Shown here piece by piece: positions 44,303 through 54,163 of a stretch of 64,000 nucleotides of DNA (the stretch's first letter is position 1; each line of letters starts with the position of its first letter). Position numbers and translations under genes: made by a program. A model generated the notes under the pieces. That model was not told the DNA's origin. It did not search any database and was given only the letters and a program-made list of their open reading frames with translations. This stretch comes from Bergeyella zoohelcum ATCC 43767. GTDB taxonomy: Bacteria > Bacteroidota > Bacteroidia > Flavobacteriales > Weeksellaceae. The DNA lies in contig NZ_JH932293.1 in assembly GCF_000301075.1 (NCBI RefSeq), positions 1,586,692 through 1,650,691 of the forward strand, written 5' to 3'.

Positions 44303-44962
44303 TTATTTATCCAATGCTTTTCTCCACACTAAATATCCTCTAGTGGCTAAATAGGTAAAGATAACAAACTGTATTGCAGTAATTCCTAACCCCTTATATA
44401 TATACATAGGGACAGATATAAAATCTGCAATTATCCAGAAAATCCAGTTTTCTATTCGTCTTTTTGCCATAAACCACATTCCTACTAAAAATAAAGAAGT
44501 GGTAAAAACATCTAACCAATTGGCCCAATCTAAATGATGAAGTCCCACTGCTTGCTGCACTCCTGTTTGCCATTGCTCTAAAACTGGCTTGTAATAATAC
44601 ACAAAAGCAACAAAAATGGAACTCAAAACAAATAAAACGGCAGCGATTTTCCAATCTTTAGAAGTTGCTTTTTTTACACTTACTTCATAATATTCGTTTT
44701 GATTTTTAGACCAAAGTAGCCATCCATAAATACTCATAACGGTATAATACACATTAATAAGCATATCCCCAAGCAGTCCAAATGCGTACAAAATATACAC
44801 ATAGAGCAAGGTAGAAATAATTCCGGTAGGATAAACCCAAATTTTCTTTTTAATGGAAAACAAAACGCTTACCAAACCAAAAATTGCCGCAATCATTTCT
44901 ATCCCAATTTGCCAAGTTTGATAAGACTGATACGGCTGTATAAGGTATTCTATGAAATGCAT
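44303..44962 (-). CDS. pnuC: nicotinamide riboside transporter PnuC
   Basis: 219 residues with seven membrane helices. The PnuC signature is visible in IWVYPTGIISTLLYVYILY (about 45-63) and the VYYTVMSIYGWLLW segment (about 75-90), with WANWLDVFTTSLFLVGMWF later. It carries nicotinamide riboside (or, in some Bacteroidota, thiamin) by facilitated diffusion. No TPP riboswitch is visible, since it starts only 6 bp after hemN. Confidence 0.9.
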   Translation of the reverse strand: MHFIEYLIQPYQSYQTWQIGIEMIAAIFGLVSVLFSIKKKIWVYPTGIISTLLYVYILYAFGLLGDMLINVYYTVMSIYGWLLWSKNQNEYYEVSVKKATSKDWKIAAVLFVLSSIFVAFVYYYKPVLEQWQTGVQQAVGLHHLDWANWLDVFTTSLFLVGMWFMAKRRIENWIFWIIADFISVPMYIYKGLGITAIQFVIFTYLATRGYLVWRKALDK

Positions 44963-44968
44963 CTTCGG

Positions 44969-46336
44969 TTAGATTGTCATGGAAAAAATTCTAGTTTCAG
45001 GCTTATTTCTCAGCATTCTAAGGTCAAAAGTCATAGCCACATTTCGGGTAAATGCCCTTCCTTCCTCCGTAATTTTTATGCTATTTTCTGTCAACTTTAC
45101 CAAACCATCTTTTTCCATTTCCTCTAAATGCATTAGGGCATTTTTCATTTCTGGAAGAAAATTATTCTCATCCCAAGTGGTTTCTAGATGACACATGATA
45201 TTAAGGATATGCTGACGAATGATAAGGTCTTCATCATTTAAAATATGTCCTTTAAAAACAGGTATTTCTCCAGCCTCTACTCTTTTTTGATATTCTTCTA
45301 CGGTTTTTTCATTCTGAGCAAAAGCATACCAGCTATCTGAAATGGCACTCATTCCAAGTCCTATCATCATCTGCGTTTTGGAAGAAGAGTACCCCATGAA
45401 ATTTCGGTGAATGGTCTTTTTATTCATAGACTGATAGAGGGAGTCATGCTCTAACGAAAAGTGGTCCATTCCTACTTCAAAATATCCTAACTCCTGTAGA
45501 AGCTCTTTTCCTTTCTCATACAGTTTTCTTTTTTCTTCTCCCGAAGGTAAATCGTTTTCATCAAAACCTCTTTGCCCTACGCCTTTAATCCACGGAACAT
45601 GTGCATAGGAATAAAATGCTAGGCGATCTGGCTTAAGCTCCAAAGTTCGGTGTATGGTTTTCTCCATAGTTTCCCATGTCTGGAAAGGTAAACCAAAAAC
45701 CAAATCATGAGAAATACTCTCATAGCCTATCGCTCTAGCCCATGCTGTTACTTTTTCTACCGCCTCAAAAGGCTGAATTCTATTAATAGCTTTTTGTACT
45801 TTTGGGTCATAATCTTGTACTCCAAAGCTACATCTCCTGAACCCCAAGTTGTAAAGCGTCTGTAAATGTTTTTTCGTAGTATTATTAGGATGTCCTTCAA
45901 AGGAAAATTCAGGATTCTCAGCGATGATGGCACTCTCAAAAATGCCTTTGAGTAAATATTCTAAATTTTCTGGTGAAAAGAAAGTAGGAGTTCCCCCCCC
46001 AAGGTGTAATTCTTTTATTCTAGGTAATTCACCTCCATGGTTACGAAACATTTCTACATACAGCTTCCATTCTTTCAGAACCGTTTCTACATAAGGTAAC
46101 TCCACCGAATGCTGCTTGGTAATTCTTTTATGACAAGCACAAAATGTACAAAGGCTCTCACAAAATGGTAAATGGATATAGATGGATATTCCTTCGGTGG
46201 CATTACTCTCCTGAAACGAACGAATAACCGTATTTTTCCATGCATGGGTACTAAAGTGCTGTTCATCCCAAAATGGCACAGTGGGATAAGAGGTGTATCT
46301 AGGACCTGGAATATTGTACTTATTAATTAAAGACAT
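44969..46336 (-). CDS. hemN: oxygen-independent coproporphyrinogen III oxidase
   Basis: 455 residues. A radical SAM enzyme with the cluster motif CX3CX2C at Cys59, Cys63 and Cys66 (FCESLCTFC), a fourth Cys next door, and the HemN-specific N-terminus YNIPGPRYTSYPTVPFW. LHLGGGTPTFFSPENLEYL carries the SAM-binding GGGTP. It converts coproporphyrinogen III to protoporphyrinogen IX without oxygen. HemJ at 51541 performs the next step. Confidence 0.95.
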   Translation of the reverse strand: MSLINKYNIPGPRYTSYPTVPFWDEQHFSTHAWKNTVIRSFQESNATEGISIYIHLPFCESLCTFCACHKRITKQHSVELPYVETVLKEWKLYVEMFRNHGGELPRIKELHLGGGTPTFFSPENLEYLLKGIFESAIIAENPEFSFEGHPNNTTKKHLQTLYNLGFRRCSFGVQDYDPKVQKAINRIQPFEAVEKVTAWARAIGYESISHDLVFGLPFQTWETMEKTIHRTLELKPDRLAFYSYAHVPWIKGVGQRGFDENDLPSGEEKRKLYEKGKELLQELGYFEVGMDHFSLEHDSLYQSMNKKTIHRNFMGYSSSKTQMMIGLGMSAISDSWYAFAQNEKTVEEYQKRVEAGEIPVFKGHILNDEDLIIRQHILNIMCHLETTWDENNFLPEMKNALMHLEEMEKDGLVKLTENSIKITEEGRAFTRNVAMTFDLRMLRNKPETRIFSMTI

Positions 46337-46398
46337 GGGAGAATAGTTTGAGATTTGAAGTTCGAAATTTGCAAAGTTTTCTGCTTCCTGCCTATTGC

Positions 46399-46746
46399 TT
46401 ATAGCCTACTGCTTACAGCTTCCACAGTTTTCTTATCGGAACCGATAAAAATCGTATTACCATCTACAAAAACAGGGCGTTTAAGAAAACTATAATGGGA
46501 TAAAATCAATTGTTTTTTATCTTCTTCACTGAGATTTTTCACATCAATGGCTCGTTTTTTTATTTCCTGTGAGCGTTTGCTGAAAAGTGCATCATAACTC
46601 CCTGCCAGCTGATGCATAGTTTCCAGCTCTGTTTCTGAAATGGCTTGAGATTTTATTTCTCTGTGTGTCCAATCTTCCAAATTCAGTTCAGCCATAATTT
46701 TTTTATTCGTTCCACAGGTTTTAAGATAAAAAACTGTTTTTTCCAT
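46399..46746 (-). CDS. ArsC/Spx/YffB-family protein
   Basis: 115 residues of the ArsC thioredoxin-like fold. The N-terminal Cys11 is in LKTCGTNKK and a conserved Arg in LKRPVFVDG. The third Arg of true arsenate reductases (the GRP motif) is replaced by GSDKK, so arsenate reduction is doubtful. YffB-like or regulatory roles are possible. Its last codons lie in an imperfect 14-bp repeat (46385-46415), which may have altered the natural end. It lies 11 bp downstream of arsC. Confidence 0.75.
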   Translation of the reverse strand: MEKTVFYLKTCGTNKKIMAELNLEDWTHREIKSQAISETELETMHQLAGSYDALFSKRSQEIKKRAIDVKNLSEEDKKQLILSHYSFLKRPVFVDGNTIFIGSDKKTVEAVSSRL

Positions 46747-46757
46747 GAAATGTTTAA

Positions 46758-47102
46758 TTATTCGTTTGAAATTTGTTTTAAAAAATCTTCTACCAATTCC
46801 GTAGGTCTTCCTATGATGGCCTTATCGCCATATTCTACAATCGGTCTTTGGAGTGCCTTAGGGTTTTCGGCAAGAAACTGAAATATTTCTTCATCGGTAG
46901 CGGTTTCCGAAAGTTTTTCGCGGCATAAATCTCGTGCCGTTACTCCATTCATTTTTCCGAACAAAGTTTTGATTTGTTCTGCGGTAAGCGGTGTATTTAG
47001 ATATTCCACGGTTTCAAAAGGCATATTACAGAGCGTCAATGCTTCTTTTGCAGCTCTCGACTTTGAACATCTATTATTATGATATATTCTTAGCATATTC
47101 AT
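46758..47102 (-). CDS. arsC: arsenate reductase (glutaredoxin type)
   Basis: 114 residues with the nucleophilic Cys12 in HNNRCSKSRAAKE and the three conserved arginines: ARDLCREK, LQRPIV and GRPTEL. It reduces arsenate to arsenite with glutathione/glutaredoxin or an equivalent. It overlaps the deoxynucleoside kinase by one base (TAATG on the minus strand), so translation is coupled. No ars operon (arsB, acr3, arsR) is nearby. Confidence 0.9.
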   Translation of the reverse strand: MNMLRIYHNNRCSKSRAAKEALTLCNMPFETVEYLNTPLTAEQIKTLFGKMNGVTARDLCREKLSETATDEEIFQFLAENPKALQRPIVEYGDKAIIGRPTELVEDFLKQISNE

Positions 47103-47719
47103 TATTTAAAAAGTCCATACAGTTCGGCATCTATTTTTTCTAATATAAACCCAAAATCCTCTTTATGTTCCACAAAATCAAGATTATCTACATCTATGAT
47201 TAATAATTTCCCTTCTTGATAAGAGGAAATCCATTTTTCATATTTTTCATTGAGCTTTGCTAAGTATTCTATACTGATAGATGCTTCATAATCTCTGCCT
47301 CTTTTGAAGATTTTTTTGACTAAATTCGGTACATCAGATCTAAGATAAATAAGCAAATCAGGAGCAGACACAAAACTCTTCATCAGTTTAAATATGGAAA
47401 AATAGTTATTAAAATCTCTTTCAGAGAGTAACTCCATATCGTATAAATTTTCAGCGAAAATATATGCGTCTTCGTAGATGGTTCTATCCTGAATAATGTT
47501 TTTACCACTTTCACGGATTTCCTTAATCTGCCTGAACCTACTTCCTAAAAAATAAATTTGTAGTGCGAAACTCCACTGGCTCATATCTGCATAAAAATCT
47601 GAAAGATAAGGATTATCATCCACATCTTCAAACTGTGCTTCCCAGCCGTAATGCTTTGCCAGCATATTGGTAAGGGTAGTTTTTCCCGCTCCTATATTTC
47701 CTGTAATCGCTATGTGCAT
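47102..47719 (-). CDS. deoxynucleoside kinase (dNK family)
   Basis: 205 residues. P-loop GNIGAGKT (7-14), the nucleoside-binding QDRTIYEDAYIF (DR[ST] motif), and the lid RGRDYEASISIEYLAKLNEKYEKW with Arg residues. It phosphorylates deoxynucleosides (deoxyadenosine/deoxyguanosine kinase class) in salvage. It leads the arsC pair. Confidence 0.92.
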   Translation of the reverse strand: MHIAITGNIGAGKTTLTNMLAKHYGWEAQFEDVDDNPYLSDFYADMSQWSFALQIYFLGSRFRQIKEIRESGKNIIQDRTIYEDAYIFAENLYDMELLSERDFNNYFSIFKLMKSFVSAPDLLIYLRSDVPNLVKKIFKRGRDYEASISIEYLAKLNEKYEKWISSYQEGKLLIIDVDNLDFVEHKEDFGFILEKIDAELYGLFK

Positions 47720-47825
47720 GGTCTTTTTTTATTAGCTCGTAAAATTACGATTTACCTTTTATATAGCCGATAAGTTGAGTGGGATTTTTTGTTTTTGGGG
47801 ATAAAAAGAGAAGCTTTACAAATGA

Positions 47826-48533
47826 TTATTTTCCTACCCTTCCCATTACAAAAATAGCAGGAATTTTATGAAAATCAGGTTTTTCATTTTTCCACTGCCC
47901 AATGGTTTTGGTCTTAATGTATTGTGCTGTAGGGTGCTGAATATTGGCAGCAATACAGAGCGGAGTATTGGAATGCAGAGCAGAAATAAGTGCTTCAAGA
48001 AGCTGAGTATTCCTATAAGGTGTTTCCATGAAAATTTGGGTAGCCCCTGTTTTCTTTACTTGCTCTTCCATGGCAAGGATTTTTTTTCTTCTTTCCATTT
48101 TATCAATAGGAAGATAGCCGTGAAAAGTAAAATGCTGACCATTAAATCCCGAAGAAATTAATGCTAAAATAATGGAGCTGGGACCGTCTATAGGGCAAAC
48201 TTCTATATTTTTTTCATGACACCAAGCCACCACAACATTACCAGGGTCTGCAATGCAGGGTAAACCCGCTTCTGAAAGCACCGCAAAATCCACCCCCTTT
48301 TCCATCCATTCCAAAGCCTCTTTTATATCATTTCTTTCAGTGTATTTATCTAAAATAAAGAGTTTTAAATCAGCCTGTTTTTTATTAGGAGCAAAAAACT
48401 TAACCACTTTTCTTGCCGTTTTTTCATTTTCTACAAAATAACAATCTATTTTCTCAATGATTTCGGTAATCACTGGAGCAAAATGCGTATTGGGGGTTTC
48501 TGAAGAAAGAAAGGCAGGAAGAAGATAAAGCAT
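47826..48533 (-). CDS. RsmI-like SAM-dependent methyltransferase (tetrapyrrole methylase fold)
   Basis: 235 residues. The class III methyltransferase fold is shown by 'AVLSEAGLPCIADPGNVVVA' and 'GPSSIILALISSGFNGQHFT', and by FMETPYRNTQLLEAL. In RsmI the first is SDAGTP; here it is SEAGLP, and the C-terminal helix-turn domain of RsmI is absent. It is therefore the short SAM-methyltransferase paralogue common in this phylum, with 16S rRNA C1402 as a possible but unproven target. Confidence 0.85.
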   Translation of the reverse strand: MLYLLPAFLSSETPNTHFAPVITEIIEKIDCYFVENEKTARKVVKFFAPNKKQADLKLFILDKYTERNDIKEALEWMEKGVDFAVLSEAGLPCIADPGNVVVAWCHEKNIEVCPIDGPSSIILALISSGFNGQHFTFHGYLPIDKMERRKKILAMEEQVKKTGATQIFMETPYRNTQLLEALISALHSNTPLCIAANIQHPTAQYIKTKTIGQWKNEKPDFHKIPAIFVMGRVGK

Positions 48534-48683
48534 AGAGGTAATAATTTTAATGAATACAATAGATATAACAACTGATACGGAATAACTTTTAAATTTTCGG
48601 TAATATTTTCTTCAACAAAAACAGCAGAGGATAAAAAGCAAGAAACTATAAGCAATAGAATTTCTAATTTCTAAAATAACCTT

Positions 48684-49130
48684 TTATTTCAATAGTTTCT
48701 CTACTATCACATCACATGCTTCGTTAAGCAGATGATACACATTTTCAAACCCGTCTTCGCCACCATAGTAAGGGTCTGGAACATCCTCTACAGAAGCACG
48801 AGGGTTTTCTTTAAGGATGAGTTTTACTTTATGTTCCATTCCTTTAGGAGCTATGGCAAGTGCATCTCTGAGATTGGATTTATCCATAGCATAAATCACA
48901 TCAAATTCATGAAAATCCTTTTCTCTCAGTTGTCTCGCTTTTTGATGAGCAATGTCAATACCATATTTTTGAGCTATCCCGATAGAGCGTCCATCAGGAG
49001 CTGAGCCTGTATGATAATTGGCCGTTCCTGCCGAATCAATGATGAAATTTTCGTCTAATTTACTTCGTAAGATTCCTTCCGCTAGAGGGCTTCTACAAAT
49101 ATTCCCTAGACAGAGCATTAATATTTTCAT
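48684..49130 (-). CDS. low-molecular-weight protein-tyrosine phosphatase
   Basis: 148 residues. Active-site loop CX5R at the N-terminus (CLGNICRSPLAEG, Cys7 to Arg13). The general acid Asp is in VPDPYYGGEDGFE near 116. This is the LMW-PTP fold; bacterial members act on tyrosine kinases for capsule or on arginine phosphate. No tyrosine kinase gene is near. 48534-48683 upstream of the RsmI-like gene holds nothing recognisable. Confidence 0.95.
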   Translation of the reverse strand: MKILMLCLGNICRSPLAEGILRSKLDENFIIDSAGTANYHTGSAPDGRSIGIAQKYGIDIAHQKARQLREKDFHEFDVIYAMDKSNLRDALAIAPKGMEHKVKLILKENPRASVEDVPDPYYGGEDGFENVYHLLNEACDVIVEKLLK

Positions 49131-49151
49131 TATTTTCTATTTTAAAAATAT

Positions 49152-50813
49152 TTAACCGAATTTCTTTTTCCTTAGATACAGTGCAATTCCTGCGAGGATA
49201 GCAATGATAATGATAGGAACCAACATATTAAACCACTGCCATTCTTTTCTTTCCAAATTTATTCTGGTTCTATCCAGCAGTCGGGCTTCTATATTTCTAT
49301 TCCTAAGCTCCATGAGATGATGGTCATCCAAAAGATAATCTAGTACATTTCTCAGGAACTGCTCATTACCATATTGCTGGTTGGTCAATAAATCCACACC
49401 CAAAGGTAGCGGTTCCCCTTTCAAAATAGCATTTCTACCAATGTCTCCATCTGCAATGACTACCATTTTATTTACATCGCTTTCCGATTTAAAATTGGGA
49501 ATATTATTTCTTTCTACTCTCTGGGCATAAGCAGATTTAAACTTCCCCTCTACGCTCACTGCCAATATCTTAGAGTGCGTTTTTCGCTCCATATCGCCTA
49601 TGCTGTCCGTGGAAACTATTTCAGATAAAGCCACATAATTCGGGATGGATTTCAGCGTAGTATAAGGACTGGTCTCGAAAAGAACTTTATGCTGAATTCC
49701 TGCTCTGGAAAGGGTATCTATGGAACTTGGAAATTCAAATTTTACGGGATTGATATTTCGGGTAATAGCGTTTTCATTTTCAGCCACGCCCAAAGGAAAA
49801 TAAGGCCATAGAAAGCTAGAATACTGTGGATTTCCTGCCACTTCACCAGAAACCAAACGGATGAGTGCAGATTTTTGGAAATCTTTGACTAAAACAGGAT
49901 TGATTCGGATACCATAATTAAAGAAAAAATCATTCATATTGGTATCATAAGGATATGCCATGATTTTTTTACTATGAAAAAGCGTATCCATCTCCGCATT
50001 CACCGCGTCCATCATCCACAGCGTTTTTCCTCCGTGCATCATGTATTGGTCTAGAACTAATTTTTCACCATTGGTAAAGGCTTTCCTTGGTTTTGCAATG
50101 ACCAAAGCGTCTATTTTCTTAAGATAAGACAAATCCTCCGCCGTCAGTTCATTTTCATTTTTAGGAATCACGGGAGCTACGGTATAATTTTCGGAAGCCA
50201 TCTGTAAAAATCCCTGAAATTCATCGGGCTGAAGTTCATCTTGATTCACTATAATCCCTACATTTTTTCGGATATCAGAGGTAATCTTTTGAATAGCCGA
50301 AGTGAGATTATATTCTAGTGCTTCCATAGATTTTTGGAGTTGCTCTGCCCCATCAATGCCACTTTGCTGCACGATAAGGGGGACCGAAATCCCTTTGCCT
50401 TTATATTTCAGTACGGCATAAGGAAAAATAACAATTTGTTCCACTTTTCCATCTTTCATATCAGGAAGAACAGAAGGCTCCATACCCATTGCCATCAGTG
50501 TATCTTGAGGCATTTTTTTCGCAATAGGATCTATGAAAGTAAAGTTGATTTTACTATTCAGTTTTTGAAAATCTTCCAGCATAAATCGGGTTTCGTTCTG
50601 CAATTGCTTAAAATTTGCAGGAAACTCTCCCTCTAGATAGACCTCTATTTTTAATGGAGATTTTACATTCTTAATCACCTTTTGAGAAGTTTCAGAAAGG
50701 GTATATCTCTTCTCCTCCGTCAAATCAAAACGATGAGAGAAAATCCCCAAGGAAAAAATGAGCAAAATAACTCCTATAATGACATATATAGTGTAAGATT
50801 TATTCCAATTCAT
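49152..50813 (-). CDS. gldG: gliding-motility ABC transporter substrate-binding protein GldG
   Basis: 553 residues. N-terminal membrane helix about 8-28 and C-terminal helix about 530-548 (LVPIIIIAILAGIALYLRKK). Between lies a periplasmic domain starting FDLTEEKRYTLSETSQKVI, as in GldG and the IntG/DUF4350 family. Together with GldF and the ATPase GldA (not in the window) it forms the gliding ABC complex. The genes are 2 bp apart. Confidence 0.93.
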   Translation of the reverse strand: MNWNKSYTIYVIIGVILLIFSLGIFSHRFDLTEEKRYTLSETSQKVIKNVKSPLKIEVYLEGEFPANFKQLQNETRFMLEDFQKLNSKINFTFIDPIAKKMPQDTLMAMGMEPSVLPDMKDGKVEQIVIFPYAVLKYKGKGISVPLIVQQSGIDGAEQLQKSMEALEYNLTSAIQKITSDIRKNVGIIVNQDELQPDEFQGFLQMASENYTVAPVIPKNENELTAEDLSYLKKIDALVIAKPRKAFTNGEKLVLDQYMMHGGKTLWMMDAVNAEMDTLFHSKKIMAYPYDTNMNDFFFNYGIRINPVLVKDFQKSALIRLVSGEVAGNPQYSSFLWPYFPLGVAENENAITRNINPVKFEFPSSIDTLSRAGIQHKVLFETSPYTTLKSIPNYVALSEIVSTDSIGDMERKTHSKILAVSVEGKFKSAYAQRVERNNIPNFKSESDVNKMVVIADGDIGRNAILKGEPLPLGVDLLTNQQYGNEQFLRNVLDYLLDDHHLMELRNRNIEARLLDRTRINLERKEWQWFNMLVPIIIIAILAGIALYLRKKKFG

Positions 50814-50815
50814 GA

Positions 50816-51544
50816 TTATTTTTTTTGATTCATCACATATACTGACCCAAAAATAGTAAGTAAAATGATGAAAAGTAAATACGCTAAATCTTTAGTATCT
50901 ATCAGTCCTCTGCTGAACGCAATATAATGGCTATATAGCCCTATTTCGCTGAGAAAATAATCGGCACTCCCGAGAAGCTGATAAGAGGAAATCTGCTGAA
51001 TACCAAAGAATAAAACAAAAGAAATTGCCATTCCTAAGAGATAAGCCGCTACCTGATGAGATGCCAATGCTGATGAAAATATACCAATACCTATAAAAAC
51101 GCCTAATAGCAATATCAGTCCTAAAAAAGACCCCAGCGTAGCTCCACCATCAAAATTCCCTTCGGGAACGCCCAAAATATGAATGGTATAAAGATAAACC
51201 AATGCTGGTAAGATACACAATAAACCCACTATATACACCGATATAAATTTCCCTATAACGATGTCTGATGTTTTTAGTGGCAATGAAAATAAAGTAAGTA
51301 AAGTACCCTGCTGCTGTTCCTCCGCAAGGGTACGCATGGTAAGTGCAGGAATGGTAAACATAAAAAGCCAAGGACAAAGCCCAAAGAAGCTCTGCAAAGA
51401 CGCCACCCCAATATCAAAAATATTGGCATCATTCTCAAAGAAAAAGAGAAATAGCGTAGATACTACACTGAATCCCGCAATGATGAGCCAACCCATATAT
51501 TGCCCCAGCAGCGTCCACAATTCCTTTTTTATTATTGCTATCAC
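50816..51544 (-). CDS. gldF: gliding-motility ABC transporter permease GldF
   Basis: 242 residues with six membrane helices; the start IIKKELWTLLGQYMGWLII and the TLAEEQQQGTLLTLFSLPLK loop are typical of ABC-2 permeases of the Gld type. The start is GTG at 51544, overlapping the hemJ stop (GTGA). Translation is therefore coupled to hemJ. It is upstream of gldG on the same strand. Confidence 0.93.
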   Translation of the reverse strand: MIAIIKKELWTLLGQYMGWLIIAGFSVVSTLFLFFFENDANIFDIGVASLQSFFGLCPWLFMFTIPALTMRTLAEEQQQGTLLTLFSLPLKTSDIVIGKFISVYIVGLLCILPALVYLYTIHILGVPEGNFDGGATLGSFLGLILLLGVFIGIGIFSSALASHQVAAYLLGMAISFVLFFGIQQISSYQLLGSADYFLSEIGLYSHYIAFSRGLIDTKDLAYLLFIILLTIFGSVYVMNQKK

Positions 51545-52095
51545 GAATTTTGTTTTTTATTTTTATTCACCCATTTTACAATGCCCGTAATTAAAATCAC
51601 TAATGTAAAAAAGCCCAATATCAATTGCCACCAATACTCAAAGAGTAAGCCTTTTAAAATAACGGTAAACACCACCAAAAAAAGTATAAAAGTAGCTATT
51701 TCATTAAATTGTCTCAGCTTAATATTAGGTATTTCTAAAGAAGCTCCTCCCATTTTTTTGAGCTTTAAAACCATTTTCCAAGCCCAATAATGATACCCCA
51801 TCAATCCCAACAAAAATAAAAGTTTCAAATGAAACCAAGGCATCTTAAGCAAATAAGGCTGAAGGATAAGCATGATGATTCCCATCAGTAACATGATACT
51901 CCCTGCGGGAACTGTGATGATATTCCAAAGTCTTCTGGCCATGAAAATATACTGCTCTCTAAGGATATTTTTTTTATTTTCTTCGAACTCATCGGTGTCT
52001 TTATAATAAACAAAAAGCCGAACAAGATAAAAAATCCCCGCGAAATAACTGACCATAAAAATGATATGCAAAGCCTTAATAACGGTGTAAAGCAT
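51541..52095 (-). CDS. hemJ: protoporphyrinogen IX oxidase HemJ-like (CopD family)
   Basis: 184 residues with four or five membrane helices. The N-terminal KALHIIFMVSYFAGIFYLVR matches the HemJ signature, with an essential His in the first helix and Arg near residue 26, and RLFVYY following. HemJ oxidises protoporphyrinogen IX to protoporphyrin IX, the step after HemN in this genome. Membership of the UPF0093 family is clear; the activity is inferred from it. Confidence 0.85.
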   Translation of the reverse strand: MLYTVIKALHIIFMVSYFAGIFYLVRLFVYYKDTDEFEENKKNILREQYIFMARRLWNIITVPAGSIMLLMGIIMLILQPYLLKMPWFHLKLLFLLGLMGYHYWAWKMVLKLKKMGGASLEIPNIKLRQFNEIATFILFLVVFTVILKGLLFEYWWQLILGFFTLVILITGIVKWVNKNKKQNS

Positions 52096-52175
52096 GATAA
52101 AATAGGGTTTTCAATAGAAATAGGTTGCGAAATAATATGCAACCTATTGATTTTAATCATTTATACAAAGTACAC

Positions 52176-52730
52176 TTACACTTTCATAATATCTGCTTCT
52201 TTCACCTTGAGCTGTTCATCTGCTTTTTTAATGAAAGCATCCGTTAAGTTTTGGATTTGCTCTTCGGAATCCTTAATAATATCCTCAGAAATCCCATCTA
52301 ATTTTTTCAAATCTTTCATTCCATCTTGACGCGCATTACGGATGGTAATTTTTGTTTGCTCCGTTTCCGCCTTTGCCTGTTTTGCAAGTTCCTTACGGCG
52401 TTCCTCAGTAAGTGGTGGTACATTAAGGATAATCACATCCCCATTATTAGAAGGTGCGAACCCAAGATTCGAGACAATAATCGCCTTTTCTATAGCATTG
52501 ATGGCCGTTCTGTCCCAAGGCTGGATAGAAATAGTCATGGCATCTGGAATAGATACATTCGCCACCTGATTAAGTGGAGTCATCGCTCCATAATATTCTA
52601 CCATAACATCTTGCACCATAGCGGTAGAAGCTCTACCCGCACGAATTTTTTGGAAAGCATGATCCAAATGTTTCAAAGCAGCATCCATTTCCTGCTTTAC
52701 CATGTCTAAAATTAGCTTTATCTCTTCCAT
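52176..52730 (-). CDS. frr: ribosome recycling factor
   Basis: 184 residues, the usual RRF length. Key elements: IRAGRASTAMVQDVMVEYYG, PLNQVANVSIPDAMTISIQP, and the final GISEDIIKDSEEQIQNLT helix. It splits post-termination ribosomes with EF-G. It is 15 bp downstream of pyrH, the common bacterial order pyrH-frr. Confidence 0.97.
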   Translation of the reverse strand: MEEIKLILDMVKQEMDAALKHLDHAFQKIRAGRASTAMVQDVMVEYYGAMTPLNQVANVSIPDAMTISIQPWDRTAINAIEKAIIVSNLGFAPSNNGDVIILNVPPLTEERRKELAKQAKAETEQTKITIRNARQDGMKDLKKLDGISEDIIKDSEEQIQNLTDAFIKKADEQLKVKEADIMKV

Positions 52731-52745
52731 ATTTTTTTATTAGCA

Positions 52746-53516
<771 letters not shown>

Positions 53517-54023
53517 TTATTCTAATCTGTAGAGTATCATTTGAATCTTTCCATCCACAAGGCTATTCATTTGGTAGTGATTATTTTGATCTTTGGAATG
53601 AAATAAATCAACGCCTAAATGATCTGTACAAATATGCTCCTCACCTCCTTTCGGGTGTACAATTTTCCAATGATTGGTTTTCAATAAATTAAAATTAATA
53701 CTATCTGATAAATCTTTGGTTTTAAAGCACATTTCTACCCTCTTATCCGAAAGACTATAAGAAGCTCCCATATTATGAAGTGCAGAGTACAGCTTAATTA
53801 TTTTCTTGCCTATAACTTTTCCCTCGTGCTGAAATTCTACCAAAAAACCTATGGTATTTTTAATGTTTAAGGCGTTAATGGTTTCTTCTTTCAGGGTAGA
53901 AAATCCAGAAAGAGCATCATAAGCCAGTCTATTTACTTCCTCCGTATTCAGGGGAATAGCTTTGATTTGTCCGAAGGAAAATCCACTCATTAACAAACCG
54001 AATGCAATCGCTATTTTTTTCAT
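53517..54023 (-). CDS. hypothetical exported protein, 168 aa
   Basis: From ATG 54023. Signal peptide about 1-19 (AIAFGLLMSGFSFGQ). The mature part has GKVIGKKIIKLYSALHNMGA and a final HYQMNSLVDGKIQMILYRLE. No domain recognised. A start at 54047 would add eight lysine-rich residues and is unlikely. It lies alone between pyrH and the putative abortive-infection gene; 54024-54163 shows nothing. Confidence 0.65.
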   Translation of the reverse strand: MKKIAIAFGLLMSGFSFGQIKAIPLNTEEVNRLAYDALSGFSTLKEETINALNIKNTIGFLVEFQHEGKVIGKKIIKLYSALHNMGASYSLSDKRVEMCFKTKDLSDSINFNLLKTNHWKIVHPKGGEEHICTDHLGVDLFHSKDQNNHYQMNSLVDGKIQMILYRLE

Positions 54024-54163
54024 TTTTTGATATTTTTTATTTTTCAATGTTGTATTCTAATTTTTAAAATATAAAAACCGTGATATCATATTACACATAT
54101 AGGATAAAGGTCTTACGAGTTAATTTTAAGATTCATTACTTGAGGTTTATTTTAAAAAACAAA

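Noticed and set aside
46758-47102. Arsenic resistance operon
   Set aside because: Only the reductase fold is present, with no efflux pump or ArsR regulator in the vicinity.
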